Shown here: piece after piece, positions 1-7,280 of the stretch
Layout of the letters: each line of letters opens with the position of its first letter
Numbering within the stretch: position 1 is the first letter of the stretch
From: UBA1425 sp051881715
GTDB lineage: Bacteria; Bacillota; Clostridia; Oscillospirales; Acutalibacteraceae
Direction: 5' to 3'
Assembly (NCBI GenBank): GCA_051881715.1
Contig: JBJEQK010000017.1
Coordinates: 1 to 19,699 of the forward strand
Length of the DNA stretch: 19,699 nt
Notes under the pieces: model-generated
Seen by the model: the letters and a program-made list of their open reading frames with translations, nothing else
The model's database searches: none
What the model was told of the DNA's origin: nothing
Program-made: the position numbers and the translations under genes

Positions 1-53
1 GCCGCCTTTGGAATCCGCAAGCCTTTGAAAAGGCTTGACCGAAACTTTTAATC
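1..53. repeat. Left copy of terminal inverted repeat (53 bp)
   Basis: These 53 bases are the exact reverse complement of 19647-19699. Identity stops at base 54 (c here; the other copy would require t). Inside lies a hairpin at 19-36: an 8-bp stem AAGCCTTT/AAAGGCTT around GA. The copy lies beyond the 3' end of the minus-strand gene 101-412. Read in that gene's direction it is preceded by CGGTTTTTGG, as is the right copy. I read it as a dispersed intergenic repeat placed after transcription units. It has no T-run of its own, so it is not a classic terminator. Confidence 0.85.
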
Positions 54-100
54 CCGCCAAAAACCGTGATGAACCTTTTTACGGAATGTGTCGTGGAGGC

Positions 101-412
101 TCAGTCGATTCTGTGCCCGTTCTTGAATTTGATCTTGCCCAAAAGCGGGATCTTGGCAAAACCGGTGAAAACGTCGCCGTCAAAGGTCATTTGGATGGGA
201 ACTTCCTTTCCCGGGAGCATGGGCGTGGTGACGACGGCGGACAGGGTGTTGCCGTCCTCGGTGACGTTGTCGATGCTGTACTGCGGCATCTTGACGCCCT
301 TGGCCTCTACCGCAAAATCATATTCGCCGTTTTTGTCCGCGATGGTGACGATGCCCTCCCCGCGAAACATCATGGTGTCCACACTGCATTCCCATTTACC
401 GATACCGATCAT
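101..412 (-). CDS. Small conserved-looking protein of unknown function (103 aa)
   Basis: I do not recognise this family. The protein begins MIGIGKWECSV and reads as alternating short beta-strand-like stretches with glycine turns and no membrane segment or signal peptide. It looks like a small soluble beta-rich or barrel protein. The ATG at 412 is chosen because AAAGGAG sits about 8 nt upstream on the minus strand. The frame stays open back to 916, but that extension would run through the divergent araC-type gene and reads as non-protein sequence. A weak terminator-like stem (CCGT/ACGG followed by T5 on the minus strand, 59-84) lies downstream. The divergent arrangement suggests, but does not prove, control by the neighbouring regulator. 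Confidence 0.72.
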   Translation of the reverse strand: MIGIGKWECSVDTMMFRGEGIVTIADKNGEYDFAVEAKGVKMPQYSIDNVTEDGNTLSAVVTTPMLPGKEVPIQMTFDGDVFTGFAKIPLLGKIKFKNGHRID

Positions 413-436
413 GATTCCTACTCCTTTACGTGTTGC

Positions 437-456
437 GTATAGTAGCTTCACTGTAC
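437..456 (-). promoter_or_regulatory. Imperfect inverted repeat, candidate operator/-10 region of the minus-strand gene
   Basis: On the minus strand the 20 bases read GTACAGT, six bases, ACTATAC. The arms are inverted repeats with one mismatch, and the right arm contains a TACTAT -10-like hexamer about 25-30 nt upstream of the start codon at 412. I see no convincing -35 at 17 bp. Its position in the 111-bp divergent spacer makes it a candidate binding site for the adjacent AraC-type protein or another regulator. This is a visual call. Confidence 0.35.
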
Positions 457-476
457 CATTTTTTTTCAGCAGGGTA

Positions 477-505
477 TTGTACAAATTATAGATTTGCGAT
501 AGAAT
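477..505 (+). promoter_or_regulatory. Sigma-A-like promoter of the araC-type gene
   Basis: TTGTAC (477-482), 17 nt, then TAGAAT (500-505). The -35 matches consensus at 4 of 6 positions and the -10 at 5 of 6, with ideal spacing. The start codon follows only 18 nt after the -10, so the transcript would have a very short leader carrying GGGAGG as ribosome binding site. Confidence 0.5.
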
Positions 506-523
506 AAGGAGGGAGGCGAAGTT

Positions 524-862
524 ATGTCTTGTGTGAAAACAGAGGAGCGGCTCTGCGCGATATGCGCGTATATCGAACAGCATTTGCCCGAGAAGATCAC
601 CGTTCAGGAGATTGCTGCAAGCTTGGGACTGCACCCGAGCTATTTGAACACATTCTTTTGCCGGCGGACGGGGGAGAGCATCAAGACGTATATCCGCCGC
701 GTCAAAATGCAGAAAGCGGCGGATATGATTCTCAAAACGAATTATTCTTTGTCCCAGATCGGCGCTTCTCTCGGCTTTTTTGACCAAAGTCATTTCAGCA
801 GAACCTTTCAAAAGGAAACGGGTATGACGCCGGGAAAATATCGGGAAACACATAAATTGTGA
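524..862 (+). CDS. Single-domain AraC/XylS-family transcriptional regulator (112 aa)
   Basis: The protein is only the AraC-type DNA-binding domain, with two helix-turn-helix units. The first is around residues 25-52 (ITVQEIAASLGLHPSYLN). The second is around 75-108, ending in the family signature FSRTFQKETGMTPGKYR. At 112 aa it matches SoxS/MarA-sized proteins with no ligand-sensing domain, so its activity is probably set by expression level or a partner. The ATG at 524 follows AAGGAGGGAGG closely. It is divergent from the small gene at 101-412 and sits upstream of, and in the same direction as, the EPS operon, which has its own promoter. Whether it regulates either neighbour is unknown. No terminator is evident after it. 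Confidence 0.9.
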   Translation: MSCVKTEERLCAICAYIEQHLPEKITVQEIAASLGLHPSYLNTFFCRRTGESIKTYIRRVKMQKAADMILKTNYSLSQIGASLGFFDQSHFSRTFQKETGMTPGKYRETHKL

Positions 863-942
863 AAAAGTGTCAAAAATGACGGATTGCAGGCAAAACTTCT
901 GTAAAATTTTATGCATTTTGTGAATGTATTGCGGTGAAAAAC

Positions 943-971
943 TTGACTTTGCTCGAAAGATGCGGTATGAT
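943..971 (+). promoter_or_regulatory. Strong sigma-A-like promoter of the EPS operon
   Basis: TTGACT (943-948), exactly 17 nt, then TATGAT (966-971). Each hexamer matches consensus at 5 of 6 positions. The predicted transcription start is near 978, giving about 170 nt of leader before the first EPS gene. This is the best promoter I can see in the window and fits the head of a roughly 15-kb operon. Confidence 0.7.
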
Positions 972-977
972 ATTTAA

Positions 978-1148
978 TGACTAAAAGGGTGTGTAAAATG
1001 CTTTTTTCGTCCGAATCCGAAACATTTCCGCAAGGGGATGCGGAACCCATGCGTGACGGACGGCGCAGAAAGCTTTGTCTGCGTACCAAAGCAATTACGG
1101 AAGCATCGGTTGCACAGAACCGAAATGAAACGATCAGGGGGTATTTCA
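978..1148 (+). promoter_or_regulatory. Structured 5' leader of the EPS operon
   Basis: About 170 nt lie between the predicted start site and the first EPS gene. Two hairpins are visible: 1026-1045 (7-bp stem TTCCGCA/TGCGGAA, loop AGGGGA) and 1064-1083 (6-bp stem CGCAGA/TCTGCG, 8-nt loop). Neither is followed by a T-run, so they are not intrinsic terminators. A short reading frame of 55 codons starts at ATG 998 (AGGGTG 6 nt upstream) and ends at 1165, overlapping the first EPS gene's start. The leader could serve anti-termination, translation control or a leader peptide. No known riboswitch class is recognised. Confidence 0.4.
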
Positions 1149-3038
1149 TTGAAACGTGTCGCTGAAAAGTTTGGATTGATCGCCAAGCAGGTCATCTTGA
1201 TTTTTGCAGACATTATACTGATCAATATTTGTTTTTTCATCACGGCCGCATTGATCTCTTCGGCTTCGTTTGCCGATTTGCTGCCGATGCTGTTGTCCAG
1301 AGCGCTGCCTGTCACGGCTGCATTCATCCTCATTTACGGCGTTTGCGGTCTGTACAGCAGTATTTGGAAATACGCCAGCCTCAACGACCTGATCCGCTGC
1401 TGCTTTGCGGGATTGCTCGGTGGGCTGGTCAGCGTCTCTATTGACAAGATCGGCGCCTATTTCGGCTGGGGATCCATGGGTAACTTCCCGGCGTACTTCT
1501 ATGTGTGCAGTACACTGCTTATCATCGCTTCCTGCGGCGGGTTCCGGCTGCTGTACCGCTTGAGCCGCTATGTGTATCGGGAAAACGGCGTCATCACCCG
1601 TGACCTGCGCAATAAAAACCGAATCCTTATCATCGGCGCCGGGGACATGGGCATGATTATCGTGCGCGAGCTGGAGGCGAACGCATACCGCAAGGGACGC
1701 CCGGTGGTCATCGTGGACGACAACGTGCGCAAGCAGGGCAAAAAGATGTGCGGTATTCCCGTGCGCGGCGGTACGGACAGAATTCCCGAGATTGCAGAGC
1801 GCTACAAGATCGACGAGATCATTTACTGTATCCCGTCCGCATCGGCAGAGCGTCAGCGGGAGATCATGAACATTGCCATGAAGACGGGGTGCACGTTGAA
1901 AAAGTGTCCCACGCTTTTGGAAATGAACGCCAACGAGCCCGATCTGCAAAAGATTCGCAAGGTGGACATCTGCGACCTGCTTCCCCGCCCGGAGGTGGAT
2001 CTGAACATTGAACAGTGCCGCTATCTGCAAGGGCAGACCGTGCTGATCACTGGCTGCGGCTCCATCGGCAGTGAGATCTGCCGTCAGGTGGCAAAGCACA
2101 GACCCAAGTGCATGGTGCTGGTGGACAACTACGAGAACAATGTCTTTTCCGTGTACCACGAGATCCGGCGCATGAACAAGGGAAAGTTTCCCGTGTATAT
2201 CCGCATCGGCTCCGTGCAGGATGTGGGCAGACTGCACGAGATCTTTGAAGAGTTCCATCCCGACATCGTGTTCCATGCCGCAGCGCATAAGCACGTGCCG
2301 CTGATGGAGGACAGCCCCTGCGAGGCGGTCAAAAACAACATCTTCGGTACATTCAACACCGCGAAAACGGCGGTGGAGTATAAGGTTAAAAAGTTTGTCA
2401 TCCTTTCCACGGATAAAGCGGTCAACCCTGCCAATGTGATGGGGGCGACCAAGCGCGTGACGGAGTTGATCATCCAGTATTTCGACCGCCACGCCCCGGA
2501 TACCCGCTTTGCCGCCGTGCGCTTCGGCAACGTGCTCGGCTCCAACGGCAGCGTGATCCCCATCTTTAAAAAGCAAATCGAAAACGGAGGCCCCGTGACC
2601 GTCACCGACCCCGACATCACCCGCTACTTCATGACCATCCCCGAGGCGGCGCAGCTGGTCATCCAGGCGGGCAGTCTTTCCAAGGGCGGTGAGGTGTTTG
2701 TGCTGGATATGGGCGAGCCGGTCAAGATCCTCGACCTCGCGGAGAACATCATCCGTCTGTCCGGGTTTGTGCCCTACAGAGACATCGACATCGTGTTCAC
2801 CGGGCTTCGTCCGGGCGAAAAGCTGTACGAGGAGCTGACCATGACCGAGGAGATGCAGGGACGCAAAAAGACGGCCAACAACAAGATCTTTGTCACGCCG
2901 CCGGTGGACTTTTCGGACGAACAGCTGGAAACCGCTTTGGACAAGCTGCGTTCGGCGAATAAGCAAAACGTGCGGGATCTGCTCAAAGAGATCGTCCCCA
3001 ACTATCAGGAAAATCCCGACGCCCCTGCTGTGGAATAA
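1149..3038 (+). CDS. capD: Membrane UDP-GlcNAc 4,6-dehydratase-like protein (WbpM/CapD/EpsC family, 629 aa)
   Basis: First gene of the EPS operon. It is predicted to convert UDP-HexNAc to the 4-keto-6-deoxy nucleotide that feeds amino-deoxy sugar synthesis. Four membrane segments lie at about 12-36, 53-70, 85-98 and 115-132. A first Rossmann region follows (GAGDMG, 163-168), then the catalytic extended-SDR domain with TGCGSIG (301-307). In the STDKAVNP...MGATKR segment, S420, K423, M431 and K435 are visible. Met takes the usual SDR tyrosine place, as in long WbpM-type rather than FlaA1-type enzymes. I place the start at TTG 1149 behind AGGGGG. An in-frame ATG at 1038 would add 37 unlikely residues and lacks a good ribosome binding site. 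The exact sugar isomer cannot be read from sequence. Confidence 0.93.
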   Translation: MKRVAEKFGLIAKQVILIFADIILINICFFITAALISSASFADLLPMLLSRALPVTAAFILIYGVCGLYSSIWKYASLNDLIRCCFAGLLGGLVSVSIDKIGAYFGWGSMGNFPAYFYVCSTLLIIASCGGFRLLYRLSRYVYRENGVITRDLRNKNRILIIGAGDMGMIIVRELEANAYRKGRPVVIVDDNVRKQGKKMCGIPVRGGTDRIPEIAERYKIDEIIYCIPSASAERQREIMNIAMKTGCTLKKCPTLLEMNANEPDLQKIRKVDICDLLPRPEVDLNIEQCRYLQGQTVLITGCGSIGSEICRQVAKHRPKCMVLVDNYENNVFSVYHEIRRMNKGKFPVYIRIGSVQDVGRLHEIFEEFHPDIVFHAAAHKHVPLMEDSPCEAVKNNIFGTFNTAKTAVEYKVKKFVILSTDKAVNPANVMGATKRVTELIIQYFDRHAPDTRFAAVRFGNVLGSNGSVIPIFKKQIENGGPVTVTDPDITRYFMTIPEAAQLVIQAGSLSKGGEVFVLDMGEPVKILDLAENIIRLSGFVPYRDIDIVFTGLRPGEKLYEELTMTEEMQGRKKTANNKIFVTPPVDFSDEQLETALDKLRSANKQNVRDLLKEIVPNYQENPDAPAVE

Positions 3039-3058
3039 AACGGAAAGGCTGATCTGCT

Positions 3059-4153
3059 TTGAAAAAAATTCTGTTTGTGGCCACTGTGCCGGAACATTTC
3101 CGCTATTTTCATCTGCCGTGCTTTCGGATGCTTCAGGAGCACGGCTTCGAGGTGCATACGGCGTGCAGTGCCGCAGAAGAATTTCCGTATACGGACAAGC
3201 AGTTTGTTGTTCCCATGGGCAGAAATCCGTGGGATCCGCAGAACGTGCAGGGCTATAAACAACTGAAAAAGATTATCAACGACGGCGGCTACGACATCGT
3301 CCATTGCCATACGCCCATGGGGGGCACTTTAGGCAGGCTGTGTTCTGCAAAGGCGCGCAAAAAAGGAACACGGGTGATCTACACAGCCCACGGCTTCCAC
3401 TTTTACAAGGGTGCGCCAAAGCTCAACTGGCTCCTGTTCTTTCCCATCGAGGGCGTATTGTCTCGTATGACGGATGTGCTGATCACCATCAACGAGGAGG
3501 ATTATCGGCGTGCCCGCCGTTTTTTCCATGCCAAAAAGACGGCGTATGTCCACGGTGTCGGCTGTGACACCACCCGCTTTTACCGTGCCGACGGGGAAGC
3601 GCGTGCCCAGATGCGCTCATCCCTCGGGCTTCGGGACAGCGACACGGTGCTTGTCTATGTGGCGGAACAAAACGCCAATAAAAATCAGGGTCTGCTGATT
3701 CGTGCCGTCGAGGCTTTGCTGCCCCGTTACCCGAACCTGAAGCTTTTGCTTGTCGGACCCGATCACATAGACGGCGCTTACGAAGCGATGGCCAAGGAAC
3801 ACAACGCGCCGGTTATTTTTACCGGGGAGCGGCACGACATTCCGCAGATCCTTTCCGTCTGCGATATCTACACGGCGTCCAGCCTGCGGGAGGGTCTGCC
3901 CGTCAACGTTATGGAGGCCATGTCCGCAGGACTGCCGGTTTTGGCGTTGAACAACCGCGGTCACCGCGCTTTGGTGCAGGACGGCAAAACGGGACTGCTG
4001 GCCGACACGCAGACAGAGTTTACCGATAAGCTGGAAAAAATGCTGGAGGATGACGCCCTGCGCAGTGTCCTTGCTAAAGCCGGAAAAGCGCACATCGCAG
4101 ACTACGATCTGCAAAAAGTTCTCGCAGAGCTGGGCGAGATTTATTTTGTGTAA
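3059..4153 (+). CDS. GT4 family glycosyltransferase, EpsD-like (364 aa)
   Basis: This is a GT-B retaining glycosyltransferase expected at the cytoplasmic membrane face, adding a sugar from a nucleotide donor to the lipid-linked repeat unit. The N-terminus MKKILFVATVPEHFRYFHLP and the TAHGFHFYKGAP stretch are typical of EpsD-like proteins. The C-terminal donor domain carries the E-x7-E motif in REGLPVNVME near residues 275-290. The start is a TTG, with GGAAAGG upstream and a 20-bp gap after the dehydratase gene. Position right after an EpsC-like gene mirrors the epsC-epsD order of Bacillus subtilis. Donor and acceptor cannot be assigned. Confidence 0.92.
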   Translation: MKKILFVATVPEHFRYFHLPCFRMLQEHGFEVHTACSAAEEFPYTDKQFVVPMGRNPWDPQNVQGYKQLKKIINDGGYDIVHCHTPMGGTLGRLCSAKARKKGTRVIYTAHGFHFYKGAPKLNWLLFFPIEGVLSRMTDVLITINEEDYRRARRFFHAKKTAYVHGVGCDTTRFYRADGEARAQMRSSLGLRDSDTVLVYVAEQNANKNQGLLIRAVEALLPRYPNLKLLLVGPDHIDGAYEAMAKEHNAPVIFTGERHDIPQILSVCDIYTASSLREGLPVNVMEAMSAGLPVLALNNRGHRALVQDGKTGLLADTQTEFTDKLEKMLEDDALRSVLAKAGKAHIADYDLQKVLAELGEIYFV

Positions 4154-4166
4154 CGGAGCGATCAAG

Positions 4167-5282
4167 ATGGAGCCTGTTCGTGTTTTGCACGTCCTGCATT
4201 CCATGAACTGCGGCGGTGCGGAGACGCTGTTGATGCACCTGTACCGCAATATGGACACAGACAAAGTGCAGTTTGACTTTCTCGTTAATGTGTTCGACGA
4301 GATGTTCTACGAAAAAGAAATCGGCGCTTTGGGCGGACGCATCTACCGTATGCCGTTTTTGACCAAGGTGACGCCGCCCGTTTACGAATATCAGCTGTAC
4401 AAATTTTTCAAACTGCATCCTTATACCGTTGTCCACTCCCATTTGGAGACCACGACGGGGCTGATCCTGCGTGCCGCGAGGCGTGCGGGCGTTCCCGTGC
4501 GTGTCGCCCACAGCCACAATTCCCGCTTCACAAGAACCGGGATCACCGCTTTGCCGGAAAATATGTTTAAAGCCTACTGCCGCACGAAGATCGTGCCCAA
4601 CGCCACCAAGCTGTACGGCTGTTCGGAGCTTGCCAATACATGGCTGTACGGCAAGCACGCCCCGCAGAGCGAACTACTCAACAACGGTATCGACACGGCG
4701 GCTTGCGCCTTTGACCCCCGGGTACGCGCACAGATGCGCAGTGGGCTGCATTTGGGCGACAGCAAGGTTTTCGGGCATGTGGGGCGGTTCAACGACCAGA
4801 AAAATCACACCTTTTTAATAGATACCTTTGCGGCGTACTGCAAGGCGGAGCCCAACAGTGTCCTCTTGCTCGTTGGCGAGGGCGTGCTGGAACCGCAGAT
4901 CCGTGCGCAGGCACAGGCGGCCGGGGTGGCGGACAGTGTACGGTTTTTGGGACTGCGCAAGGATGTGCCGCAGCTTTTGCAGGCGATGGATGTTTTTTTG
5001 CTCCCGTCCAAATTTGAGGGATTGCCGCTGGTGCTTGTGGAGGCGCAGGCGGCGGGGCTTTCCTGCCTTGCGGCGGACACCGTGTCCCCCATGGCGGATC
5101 TGTCTGCGGGATATTTCCGCTTTGTGCCGCTGGAGAGCGAGGCGTGGGTGCAGGCGATGGGCGAAGCGCCCGTCGAGCGCAGTGCGGATGCGGCGCCCAT
5201 CGTGGCGGCGCGCGGCTTTGACAGCCGCACACAGGCTCGGAAATTGCAGGACTTTTATTTACAGGGCAGGGAGGAAGTATGA
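4167..5282 (+). CDS. GT4 family glycosyltransferase, EpsF-like (371 aa)
   Basis: A GT-B glycosyltransferase for the EPS repeat unit. The N-terminus VLHVLHSMNCGGAETLLMHL is the GGAE-type opening seen in EpsF and relatives. VVHSHLETT and VAHSHNS follow in the acceptor domain. The donor domain has KFEGLPLVLVE (E-x7-E) around residues 280-296. ATG 4167 is chosen for CGGAG 8 nt upstream; the frame is open further upstream but would overlap the previous gene. The stop overlaps the next start (ATGA at 5279-5282), indicating translational coupling. Confidence 0.92.
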   Translation: MEPVRVLHVLHSMNCGGAETLLMHLYRNMDTDKVQFDFLVNVFDEMFYEKEIGALGGRIYRMPFLTKVTPPVYEYQLYKFFKLHPYTVVHSHLETTTGLILRAARRAGVPVRVAHSHNSRFTRTGITALPENMFKAYCRTKIVPNATKLYGCSELANTWLYGKHAPQSELLNNGIDTAACAFDPRVRAQMRSGLHLGDSKVFGHVGRFNDQKNHTFLIDTFAAYCKAEPNSVLLLVGEGVLEPQIRAQAQAAGVADSVRFLGLRKDVPQLLQAMDVFLLPSKFEGLPLVLVEAQAAGLSCLAADTVSPMADLSAGYFRFVPLESEAWVQAMGEAPVERSADAAPIVAARGFDSRTQARKLQDFYLQGREEV

Positions 5283-6367
5283 CGTTTACAGTTCGTCTGA
5301 GTGAAGTGCCGCTGCACCTGTACCCGATTTTGGCAGGCTTCGCGTCTCTGCGCCGAAAGGGTGCGATGCAGGTGCGCTGGGAGCGGCTGCATCCGTCTGA
5401 CGCGGATGTGCTGCCGTACAATATGCTGGAGGTCGTGGGGGAGGACGGCAAACGGCTGATCTTCGACATGAACGACGGCTACGAAAATCTGCTGCAGGAA
5501 AAGGCGGATATGGTGCCGTTTTACAACGGACTGCTGGATCGCTGTGACCTGTTTTTCAAGCGCAGCTTCGATGGGCAAAGAAACGCATTGCTCTGCGCCC
5601 CCGAAAAGATGCGCCGCACACCGCCGAACTTTTTGGTGACACTGCCCCACAATCCGGCGCATTTTCCCGTGCCGTGCGACCCGAATCGGGAAAAGATCAA
5701 AAAGCTTATCCGTATGCTGCCCGGTTCCCAGTATTATAACGGGCATATTCTGGAAAAAAATATTTTTGACACACCCCGCCTTTCCGAAAAGCCCCGCATT
5801 CTGTTCATGGCACGGCTGTGGGATCCTGCCGGGGATTTTCCGGGACAGCTGACCCCCGCCATGCAGCAGGAGCGCTATGCAATCAACGAAAGCAGAGCGT
5901 CCTGCATCCGTTTACTGCGTGATGCATTTGGGGAGAACTTCTGCGGGGGCGTGGCGCCGTCTGCTTTTTCGCAAAAGGAATATGCGGACGTGGTGCTGGA
6001 GAATGAGGGGCTTTCCCACAAGAACGCATACCTTGCGTTCATGAAGCAGTTTGACATCCATATTGCCACCATGGGACTGCACGGTTCCACGGGCTGGAAG
6101 TTTGCGGAATACCTTGCCGCATCCAAGGCTGTCGTCTGTGAGCCGCTTTGCTACGAAAGTGCGGGGGGACTTGCGGACGGAACGCATTATCTGTCTTTTG
6201 CCGACGGCGATGCCTGCGTGCGGCAGGTGCAGACACTCATGGACGGGGACAGACGTTTGGCGATGATGCAGGCGAACCATGCCTATGCCGAGCAGTATAT
6301 GCGGTGCGAAGCGTTTGTGCGTTATGCCTTGCGGGAATGCGGCTATACTTTACAAAAGGAGAATTGA
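5279..6367 (+). CDS. Putative GT-B-like glycosyltransferase of unassigned family (362 aa)
   Basis: I cannot name the family with confidence. The N-terminal half has no obvious motif. The C-terminal half contains GLHGSTGWKFAEYLAASKAV (about residues 263-285), which resembles the donor-binding helix of GT1/GT4/CgeB-type GT-B enzymes (compare K-x-FEYLA-x-GKPVV). A further LADGTHYLSF stretch and a helical C-terminus follow, a common GT-B ending. There is no membrane segment or signal peptide. GGGAGG precedes the ATG, which overlaps the previous stop, and the next gene starts 3 bp later. Context strongly favours a role in repeat-unit assembly. A non-catalytic partner of a neighbouring transferase is also possible. 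Confidence 0.75.
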   Translation: MTFTVRLSEVPLHLYPILAGFASLRRKGAMQVRWERLHPSDADVLPYNMLEVVGEDGKRLIFDMNDGYENLLQEKADMVPFYNGLLDRCDLFFKRSFDGQRNALLCAPEKMRRTPPNFLVTLPHNPAHFPVPCDPNREKIKKLIRMLPGSQYYNGHILEKNIFDTPRLSEKPRILFMARLWDPAGDFPGQLTPAMQQERYAINESRASCIRLLRDAFGENFCGGVAPSAFSQKEYADVVLENEGLSHKNAYLAFMKQFDIHIATMGLHGSTGWKFAEYLAASKAVVCEPLCYESAGGLADGTHYLSFADGDACVRQVQTLMDGDRRLAMMQANHAYAEQYMRCEAFVRYALRECGYTLQKEN

Positions 6368-6370
6368 ACC

Positions 6371-7270
6371 GTGGCGATACTGACCGTTTTTACACCGACC
6401 TATAACCGTGCCTATATTTTGCCCCAGTGCTACGAAGCGATGAAGCGGCAGACGGAGCAGGATTTTGTCTGGCTTGTCGTGGACGACGGTTCCTCGGACG
6501 GCACGGAAGAACTGGTCAAGGGCTGGATGCAGGAGGAACACGGGTTTACCCTGCGCTATGTGCGGCAGGAAAACAAAGGGATGCACGGTGCGCACAACCT
6601 TGCCTATGAAAACATCGACACCGAGATCAACACCTGCATCGACTCCGACGACTTTATGCCCGACGACGCGGTGGAAAAGATCGTCCGTTTCTGGCAAACC
6701 TGCGAGCGGGACGAGCACATCAGCGGCTTCCTCGCGCTGGATGCGTACCAAAACGGCGAAGTGATCGGGACAAAGCTGCCCGTGGAAAAGGCGCCCGCCA
6801 CCTCCTACGACTTTTATTACCGCTACGGTGTGTCGGGGGACAAGAAGTTTATCCTGCGTACCGACCTGACGAAGCAGAACCCGTACCCCATTTTCGAGGG
6901 GGAAAAATATGTAAACCTCGCCACAAAATACAGCCTTTTGGACAAGGAGTACAAGCTCCTTGCGCTCAACGAGGTGGTCTGTATCGTGGAGTATCTGGAG
7001 GATGGCTCCTCGCGCAACATGATTCGCCAGTATTTCAAAAATCCGCAGGGCTTTGCCTACAGCCGCAAGCTGTGTATGCAGCTGCCCTTTGCCGGGTTTA
7101 AGTTTCGCTTTATCCAGGCGATGCACTATGTTTCCAGCAGTCTGATTTTGAAAAACAGACACTATCTTTCGGAAAGCCCCTGCAAGGGACTGACGCTTCT
7201 GGCGTCGCCGGCTGGCTTTCTTTGGTGGCTGGTTCTGCGGCTGCAATACAGAAAATATGAAAAGGGTTGA
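6371..7270 (+). CDS. GT2 family glycosyltransferase (299 aa)
   Basis: An inverting GT-A transferase. FTPTYNRAYILP opens the protein, VVDDGSSDGT (about 36-45) is the nucleotide-binding loop and CIDSDD (89-94) holds the metal-binding D-x-D. The C-terminal third is hydrophobic near SPAGFLWWLVLRL, suggesting association with the membrane. The start is GTG, with AAAGGAG 9 nt upstream. It lies directly before the EpsG-type polymerase, in the place of EpsE/EpsH/EpsJ-like GT2s in other Firmicute loci. Substrate unknown. Confidence 0.92.
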   Translation: MAILTVFTPTYNRAYILPQCYEAMKRQTEQDFVWLVVDDGSSDGTEELVKGWMQEEHGFTLRYVRQENKGMHGAHNLAYENIDTEINTCIDSDDFMPDDAVEKIVRFWQTCERDEHISGFLALDAYQNGEVIGTKLPVEKAPATSYDFYYRYGVSGDKKFILRTDLTKQNPYPIFEGEKYVNLATKYSLLDKEYKLLALNEVVCIVEYLEDGSSRNMIRQYFKNPQGFAYSRKLCMQLPFAGFKFRFIQAMHYVSSSLILKNRHYLSESPCKGLTLLASPAGFLWWLVLRLQYRKYEKG

Positions 7271-7280
7271 AAGATAGTCT

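Noticed and set aside
19..36. Hairpin in the terminal repeat as an intrinsic terminator
   Set aside because: A stem is present but there is no following T-run in either orientation; the real terminator on the right is at 19587-19635.
35..491. Two plus-strand frames overlapping the small minus-strand gene
   Set aside because: No ribosome binding sites or family features; they are complements of the minus-strand protein.
413..916. Upstream extension of the minus-strand small gene to 916
   Set aside because: It would overlap the convincing AraC-type gene in antisense; a strong ribosome binding site supports the start at 412.
977..997. ATG 977 as the start of a leader peptide
   Set aside because: It falls at the predicted transcription start, leaving no ribosome binding site on the transcript; if anything is translated, ATG 998 is the better start.
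1146..2966. A 606-codon antisense open frame opposite the dehydratase gene
   Set aside because: His/Leu/Asp-rich composition with no recognisable motif, while the plus strand encodes a clear WbpM/CapD protein.
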